From assembly GCF_037038585.1 (NCBI RefSeq), contig NC_092560.1:83552049-83616048 (forward strand): a stretch of DNA of 64,000 nucleotides. Direction: 5' to 3'. The stretch comes from Patagioenas fasciata (Eukaryota > Chordata > Aves > Columbiformes > Columbidae). The notes under the pieces were generated by a model, which was not told where the DNA came from, did no database searches, and was given only the letters and a program-made list of their open reading frames with translations. Shown piece after piece: positions 57,100 to 64,000 of the stretch. Each line of letters starts with the position of its first letter. Positions within the stretch are counted from its first letter, which is position 1. A program made the position numbers and the translations under genes.

Positions 57100-57780
57100 A
57101 TGTACATATTATATATATATACAAATACATCCAAGATGCCTGTTTAGTCTGTCCCTTCCCAGTCAGCGTATTTTCTTCCTAGTTATTAGCTCTTTGGGTC
57201 AGGGCTATGGGTTGTGGTTTATTTTCTAGCACTGCTCTTCCATGGACTATCATTTGGCTCACAGTCCATGACATCAAGCAGGAAGACGTTGCTTAAAAAT
57301 GGCTGTTTTTTCCCCAAATAGTCAAGAAGACCCTTTGCCATCTGTCTCTAGCAGATATGCTCAAATGTGGCATCAACCCATCTGTGCCCGTGCTCCAGCC
57401 TCCTACCTCCTTTCCTGCTGTGAGGAGCCACAGGACAAATTCTGTGCCTTTCTTCTCCGGTAAAGGACTTTTCAGGACAGCATCACCTCCAGCTTCTTGA
57501 GGCCACCCTTGTGGCCACGGTGACCTGGACATGAGTCTCTTGGTCTTGGTGATGTGGCTCTGGTGTGGTTGTGTGTCCCATGTAGCCCACCTAATTAACA
57601 GAGAAACACAACACTGTGATAAGTGAAAACACCTGGCAAACATCTTCTGGGTCTACGTAAAGATGGACATGCTGCAAACCCACCTCCCGACCAGACTACT
57701 TGCTCCACCAGAAACATTTTCCAGTCCAAATCTGGCCAGATTCTGCTGCGTGAAGAGTGGGAACATTTGATAAACTCCAT
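57100..57780. other. Intergenic single-copy DNA
   Basis: Unique sequence after a short AT run (57107-57125). No gene is recognised. Confidence 0.45.
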
Positions 57781-57781
57781 T

Positions 57782-57880
57782 TCACAGAATCACGGAATGG
57801 TTTGAATTGGAAGGGACCTTCAAAGTTCATCCAGTTCAACCCCCTGGATGAGCAGGGACACCCTCAACTATTGCTATGCT
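57782..57880 (-). mobile_element. CR1 LINE 3' fragment
   Basis: Reverse-oriented: TCACAGAATCACGGAATGGT, TTGGAAGGGACCTTCAAAGT, TCATCCAGTTCAACCCCCTG and AGCAGGGACACCCTCAACTA. It is closer to a generic avian CR1 end than to the other subfamilies here. Confidence 0.88.
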
Positions 57881-57884
57881 CCTT

Positions 57885-58465
57885 CCATAATGGCTCTGTA
57901 AGATGCGCAAGTGGCCTCTGAAACTGCCAACATGTCCCCCAGAAAAACAAGGTAAAAAACAACAAAAAAAGGCAATGAAAGACAAGAGGCAATCCTGCTC
58001 GTGTTCCTCGGGGGCCGCTGTGGACACCGGGTTTTATTCCTCCCCCTGCTACGTTTGTCTCCCAGCCCCAATGTGCTTGGTCAGGAAGGAGGAGAAGCCA
58101 AGCGAGGAGATAAAGGCAGCCTGAAATTTTATGGCCGTTGTTTAGGTCAATAACGTATTGATTACGTATTTTGCGGGCTGAAAGGTTGACCTTTTAAAGG
58201 CCAATTGGCGCCTGCGAGATTTGATTTAGGAGAAAGAAAAGAATTTAAATTTAATTTTCACTTCCTATTTCAGCTGGGAGAAACTTGCAAGGTTGCAGAC
58301 GCCAAAGCCGCTTTTTCTTGGGGGAAGGTTGAGGGTTTTTTTATTTCTGGAGCCATCACAAAGAGCTTTGTTTCAGGGTGAAAATGGCTCTGTTGTTCGC
58401 TCTGCTGCTCAGCACAGTACAAGACACAAGGCACCAAGCAGAGTATCTAATCTGAAGCTCAGCCA
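57885..58465. other. Intergenic single-copy DNA
   Basis: Unique sequence with no recognised feature. Confidence 0.45.
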
Positions 58466-58469
58466 AGTA

Positions 58470-58592
58470 AAAATTTATATATATATATATGTATATATAT
58501 ATATAAAAAATATATAATATGTATAATAATATATGTTATAGAATATATGTTTTAGATAGAAAAATATATATATAAAGTGTATATATATAATG
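58470..58592. repeat. (AT)n-rich low-complexity region
   Basis: Alternating TATATA with GTATATAT and ATATGTTATAG variants over about 120 bp. Confidence 0.9.
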
Positions 58593-58594
58593 GA

Positions 58595-59840
58595 TACCGA
58601 ATATTAAGGAATGAAGGGGGGGTTTCCCCTCTGTAGGAACAGCCCGAGCAACAAAACAACACGCAAAGCCGTGTTAGGAAAACCCCCACATTTTTAGGCA
58701 ATTCTCGGTGACTGATTCTCTGCCCACCATTTATTCCCCATTTCCCCAGCGAGGCGCCTTTGCCACACCAGTCCCCAGGGCCACCATCCCGGTCGCAGTC
58801 CCTCTTTCTCCACTGGTTTTGCTGACCTGAAGAGGCCACTGGTCCTGGAGCACCTGGTTTGGGAGGGGCTTTGAATTTTCAGATCCAATTTTGTCCATGG
58901 GTGGTTTATTCCCATTATCCTCTGGTCGATAAAGTCCTGAAATAGGGATGTCCAGCTCTGATGGTCCCCTGGACCCTGAGCATCCGCACTGGGCAGGATT
59001 TGGGGGGTGATGACATTGCAGACTGGGATGCAGGAGCTGCGTCAGGAGAGGGGACAGACCCTGACAATGGTTTCGGGGACAAAAATAGCAGCGGCAAGGC
59101 AAGAACAGCTGTTACTGGTTTAAATTGGCAGTTTTTAACAAGCTGTTTTGCTCTTTGAAAAACACTCGTTGCGTTGCTCTGTAAACAGAAGGAGGGGCCA
59201 GGACAGCATCATCGGGGATGTCACCGAGTTTGTCACCGCTCCGTATACCTAAACATCTCCGGTTTTCTCCCAGTGCCATCAGATTCAGGGTTCTCAGCAG
59301 CACAAAGCGACGATAAGGAAGGCTGAGGTCTGTCATTTAGTTTGCCAAGGCAGCTGGCAAAAACTTCACGTACAGCAGAACATTTCACCGCGCCTGCCAA
59401 GACATATTCATTTTGGATTAATTTTAAGACAGTTTTTAAAGTGGTGATGAAGGATTACACCGTGCGCTTCAGCAGCATTAAAGACAAAAAAAATCTCTCT
59501 CTTCTTTAATTCTCTCATTCAAACCGTCCCCGTTGGCAGCTCAGCAGCGTGTTTGATTTGCCATTTGGAGGGATTCACCAATAGTGACATTTCCATTTAT
59601 CTCAGTGCATGTAAGTGCTGGCACAACCCGTGGGTGGTAGCAGCGCCTTCAATATTAAACCTGGCTACTTGAAGTAATTAATTTGCAAGAAGGCACCACA
59701 ACCCCAGCATATGAAAATCATCCAGCCAGCAATAACACAGCACCTACGAGTAAATGCTTACAAGCTTCTTGTGCTGCAAACTCAGCTGGAGCCTCGTGGT
59801 TTGGGGTTAACTGTTCTCCAAGTACCTACAACGCTGTTAC
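58595..59840. other. Intergenic single-copy DNA
   Basis: Unique sequence with no recognised gene or transposon. Confidence 0.45.
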
Positions 59841-59844
59841 CCCA

Positions 59845-59910
59845 GAGTGGTCCTGGGTCTTGTTGGACTCAATGATCTCAAGGGTCTCTTCCAACCAAAA
59901 TTATTCAATG
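59845..59910 (+). mobile_element. CR1 LINE 3' terminal fragment
   Basis: Short plus-strand tail: GGGTCTTGTTGGACTCAATG, ATCTCAAGGGTCTCTTCCAA, CCAAAATTATTCAATGAAA. Confidence 0.8.
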
Positions 59911-59911
59911 A

Positions 59912-62900
59912 AAATGTCTTCCCAGTGAAGAGATGCTCAAATCTGCAGCCAGGGACACGCAAAGAAGGGTTGTAGCTCACGTGTTGTTGCTTTTAAGACC
60001 CCAGCTCATGCGATCACGCAGCCAATTCCATGATGACCTTCAATCATTAACTCCATGGCCCACAGCACCTCCTTGACCTGCTCCTGATGAGTCGTTGCAC
60101 CCAACATCACAACAGACACGGTCAACTGGGGTTGTCAGAGTTGGCCTTTTGTCTTTGAAATATCATTATCTTCTGATAACAGAACTGCTATCAGTGTAAT
60201 GAATGACGCTGGTGACATGTGTTGATGTCTCATGGACAAGAAGGACCACACTGGAGCACTCGGTGATGCCACCAAAGGCACCATAAATGAAATAGTTCTC
60301 AGAGTTTGAAGTCAACCTTCTAGCCAAGCCCAAAATGTGAGTAAGATTAATAACAATTGCCAGCCCCATCCAGTATAACCCAGACAACCAACCTTGTGAC
60401 GTGTGGGACATCCTCCCACACAGAATTTAGTCTCAAGGGACATCTGCATCATACTGAGAGCTCATGGCCATCACACTTTCTGCTAGAAGATGCCCAGGAG
60501 CTGATGTCTCATCATCCAGATGCTCAGGACACCCTGAGCAGATTTGCTGCTAAGACCTTTTTGGCAGTGAACCCAGCTAGCTGCCCACAACCAACTCTTG
60601 ATGGTCAAACTGGAGTGGCTTGAATGATCCAGAAGACGGGTCTAGACGGATCATCTCTGGTGGAGCTGAGGAGGACATCACTCCTGTCCAACCAGCTGAC
60701 TGCAGCTTGCCAATGGAGCGGGTAGATATTTTCCTCTCCTTTAAATGACAAATGACATTTGACTGCCAGAAATGGTAAAAAATTATCTGTGTCATGCTGC
60801 TGGTTTTATGGATTATCTGCTGTGTAACAAAAGAGCCTTCGGCGCCTTTTGGGTGCAGGTATGTGCTTGATATAGAATTTAACCCAATAATATTGGCTGG
60901 AGAAACCTCCAAGATAAAAACCTTTGTGAAACAAGCAAAAGCTCCCCAGCTGTAGCAGGATTCGTGCCGTGGTCTGGGTCTTAGAACACCAAGCTGGGCT
61001 TGGGGAGCACGGAGAGAGACCACAACTACCAACAGGAACGTAAGGAGAAAACGGTCCCTTCCTCTGAATTTGATAACTCTGTCAAGGCTGTTGGGCGCCG
61101 CTATCAGACATGCACCTTAAATACTGTGACTGAAATCTTAGTAGGACCTATTAATAAATAATTCTAATAATAATAATTAGAATAAGATATATAACAACCT
61201 CCCCAAACCCCACAAATTCACAACAAACCAAACACAAACCTAATTCTGACAGAATTACAGGTACCAATTTCTAAAGCTAGAGAGGCAAGGTGGCCAAAGC
61301 TCTGCTGATGGGTGAAGATGGGAAAGGATTTCCAGCGCTCAAGTGATTATAGAAATGGGATTGTATAGAAAACTCCTGGTCTCGAAGGGTTTTCACAGAC
61401 AGAGCCCAATCGATCAAGACAGAGACCAGGGTTGACTGACTATAAGATGGCATCTGACCTTTAGTTGGCTGAACTAGACAACGTGTGCGAGAAGAAAACG
61501 GATCCGCCCAGTAGAAGAGGTTGAACGGAAAGCTTTAGAGTTTCCAAAGAAACGAGGGGGGGTTGTTTGCTTCTTCCTTTCCTGTTTAACTGGGAGATCA
61601 ACAATCTATCAGGCGTGTAAAAAACTGTTTTGTTTTCCTGTAACTTGCCTAATACTCTGTGTTAGGCCAGCAGGGTCAAGAAATGCCATGAAACCTGGAA
61701 GATTTTTGGGCTGCTTTTGCCAGCGTCGATGACGGCCAACTCATTTGTAGGGCAGCAGGGAAAAGGAATTGTTGTAGCTTCCAACCCGCCACCCAATTTT
61801 CAAAGCCTCCTCCGAGCTGCACCTACCATGAGCGCAGAAGTTGAGTTGGCCAAGAGCCCTCCGATAGGTGGGATTCAGCAGGACGTTGTGGCATGAGACG
61901 TCCCTTCCCTCGCCAAGCACGGATTTAAACAATCATCTACTTAATACAATCAATAAAACAATGTTATTTTGATTGCATATCATGGGGGACGTTATAAAAC
62001 CTCATGCACCTTAGGTCTGATGACCAGACCAAGACCCATTGGCCGAATGTCACCATGCGGCTTCTATCACATAAAACAAATACAACTACAGCCCGTATTT
62101 ACTTTTTGTTTTTTATTACGCATAATAAATCCTTCACACAAAATAATGAAAAGGATCCCTAAGGTGACACTTTACAGATCTGAAGGAAAACAGAGTGTTT
62201 GTGACCACGCCAGACTGCAGACTTCAGACCCACATCATGCTCCAGCTCTTGGAAGAACCAGGGTGAATAGCACGGAATTCAGCATAAATCTTGGTCTGGC
62301 TCTGCTTTTTTGGCTTTGGATTGTAACTCCAGCTGTTCCAAACCAGCTGGGCCCTGGGAGCATCACATATTAATTAAATTCACAAGGAAATTATGCCACT
62401 GGAACGATCCCGTTCCTTCCGTGCTTCAATGTCACCACAAGACGATGGCGAGAAATAATTTACCGTGTGACTCCTACATTGATTCAGCAGCTGGTTTGAC
62501 CTATTCTATCTGATTGCTGCTTTATGGACTCTTCTCTTAGATTAAAAAAAGCCCTTTTCAAAGGAAAAACCCCAGGTTGTCTCCAGGCTGCTCTGCCTGA
62601 CCCGTTTTTCATGAAGTTCTCCACCCTCCGGGGTGGAAGATGCTCATGGGGCAGCTTTTAAGACACATGAAAACTGAATCCACAGGTCACAAGTGCATCT
62701 TCAGCCTGGCCTTCCTGAGGCTGGACGGCTCTGCCGACCACAAACACTCTCGGTCTTCTAATAAAGACAAAGTTACAGATCACTGCGATAACCAGGAAGA
62801 GTCATTGCCCTTTGATGTCTGCTCAAAGGCCAAAAAAATATCCCCATATAAATCCGAAAACCAGCATAAACTTACATGCAGTTCATTTATTTCTCACATT

Positions 62901-64000
62901 TTCCTACGAAAAACTGCGTTTCCAGTCTTACTATTGCCTTTTCTTCTCAAAAGTGTTTTTCCTAAATGCTCCTAGGCTGTTTATGTCGCTTTGGAGTTAT
63001 ATTTAAATAAATCTGGAAAGCTGCTTGCTCTTTTTTTAAAGCGAACACTTCCATTTGTGTAGGACTCAAATGGACTTCCCACCTCTAAGTAAGCAGATTA
63101 AAGTACAATCCCAGCGCACCCTCCAGGGCAAAAAACAAAGGTGCAAGAAACTCTATGTAAAGCCACTTGAAGGATTGAATTCTTCAGGTCAATAAACAGA
63201 ACATGCTGAAGCAGGCAGTGAGCACCGGGGGTTGCCACCTATGTTTAGGACCGAATTCCTTGGTATTTTATATTTTGGCATGCAATGCACTGCTGACAGT
63301 TCTCCACGTAGCGGCATGTGGGATTCGTGTTCACACGCGTGTGCAACAGGCACCGTCGGGAGCATCCCCAGAGCAAAAAATCATCCTTATTTTGAAAAAA
63401 AGTTCTTTACGAATCAGGTCAAGCCATTTCTTGTGTTCTTCCAACTGCGGAAAACAGGTACATCAGGATAGGACACTTGAAAATAACAACAAAGAGAATT
63501 ATTCTACATTCAGATACATTTATACTTCTGCCGTAAAACCTTTAATAGCAAACGGGATTTTCAAAACAAAGCTTTTTCAAGGATCCCCATGACACCGTCA
63601 CCATTACAAAGTTTTACGGGATGTTGGCCTATCTCACAATCTTTTAACTATTTTCTTTGGAGATATTTTTCCCCGCCAACGTGTTCAATTTCCAGGAACA
63701 ACTTTAGCACAGTAAAACAAGTCTGCAAGGGACCTGACTCTTCAAGCTGGTGTTTCTACCCCTCCATAGAATATTTGCCAGTCAAACAAACAGGAAAAAA
63801 AAAAAAAGACTTGCTATTGAAAATCCTCCCACAAACATTTTGACACCTAAAACAAGTGTTTTGAATCTGCCTGGGAGCTAATCTGATTAATGTGCTGCTT
63901 GCAAGTTCACTCGGATGACAGTGTAGACAGCAATTAAAAGCCAAAAAAAACCAGAAGCATGGGATTAGGTAACGAGCAACTCATAACAGAATCCAACAGA
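59912..64000. other. Intergenic single-copy DNA to the window edge
   Basis: About 4 kb of AT-rich unique sequence with no recognisable gene, RNA or transposon. It includes an AAT-rich run near 61150-61190 and A-runs near 63787. Open frames are at most about 150 codons, mostly without a plausible ATG context, and resemble nothing I know. Confidence 0.45.

Noticed and set aside
60577-61032. 151-codon minus-strand frame
   Set aside because: No recognisable domain, no splice or codon-bias support, and a length within chance expectation for 64 kb read in six frames.

Overview
This window is nuclear DNA from a vertebrate, almost certainly a bird. It carries about twenty CR1 LINE 3' fragments in both orientations. 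Most end in the avian-type tail of short ATTCTATG-like repeats. The only protein-coding gene I can support is the 5' half of SMAD7, the inhibitory SMAD of TGF-beta/BMP signalling, on the minus strand. Exon 1 (start codon at 22357-22359), exon 2 (54 bp) and exon 3 (75 bp) have clean AG/GT splice sites and consistent phase-1 junctions. They encode the N-terminus, the MH1-like domain, the PPxY motif and the linker. The last exon, which carries the MH2 domain, is not here. It should lie to the left of position 1, so 1-15904 would all be intron 3.

Layout. 1-15904 is intron 3: a GATA/TATT microsatellite, a CR1, a GC-rich block near 5.3-5.7 kb, a 103-bp minisatellite (7.0-8.7 kb), a long polypurine tract (9.65-10.12 kb) and otherwise single-copy DNA. 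15905-15979 is exon 3, 15980-21099 intron 2 (with two CR1s), 21100-21153 exon 2, 21154-21845 intron 1 and 21846-22359 exon 1 coding sequence. 21.34-23.82 kb is a CpG island that covers exon 1, the inferred 5' leader and the promoter. The promoter holds a palindromic SMAD-binding element (GTCTAGAC) 3 bp from a CACGTG E-box, the known autoregulatory arrangement of mammalian SMAD7. Above it are a 49-bp minisatellite (24.47-25.53 kb) and then about 38 kb of gene-poor intergenic DNA. That stretch contains CR1 insertions, a 1-kb G/A-rich polypurine block (40.5-41.5 kb), a TTACTA/ATT repeat (45.4-45.6 kb), MIR-like ancient SINE traces and a short interstitial telomere motif (51.9 kb).

How it works together: SMAD7 is induced by TGF-beta through SMAD3/4 at the palindrome and then shuts the receptor down, using the PPxY motif in exon 2 to bring in SMURF-type ubiquitin ligases. 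Most other long open frames here are artefacts of CR1, simple repeats or GC-rich antisense DNA. Many open only from non-ATG codons. I found no sign of an exotic new system. The most interesting features are the SMAD7 regulatory architecture (including overlapping upstream ORFs), the two minisatellites, the long purine/pyrimidine tracts and three nearly identical groups of CR1 copies that point to recent activity.
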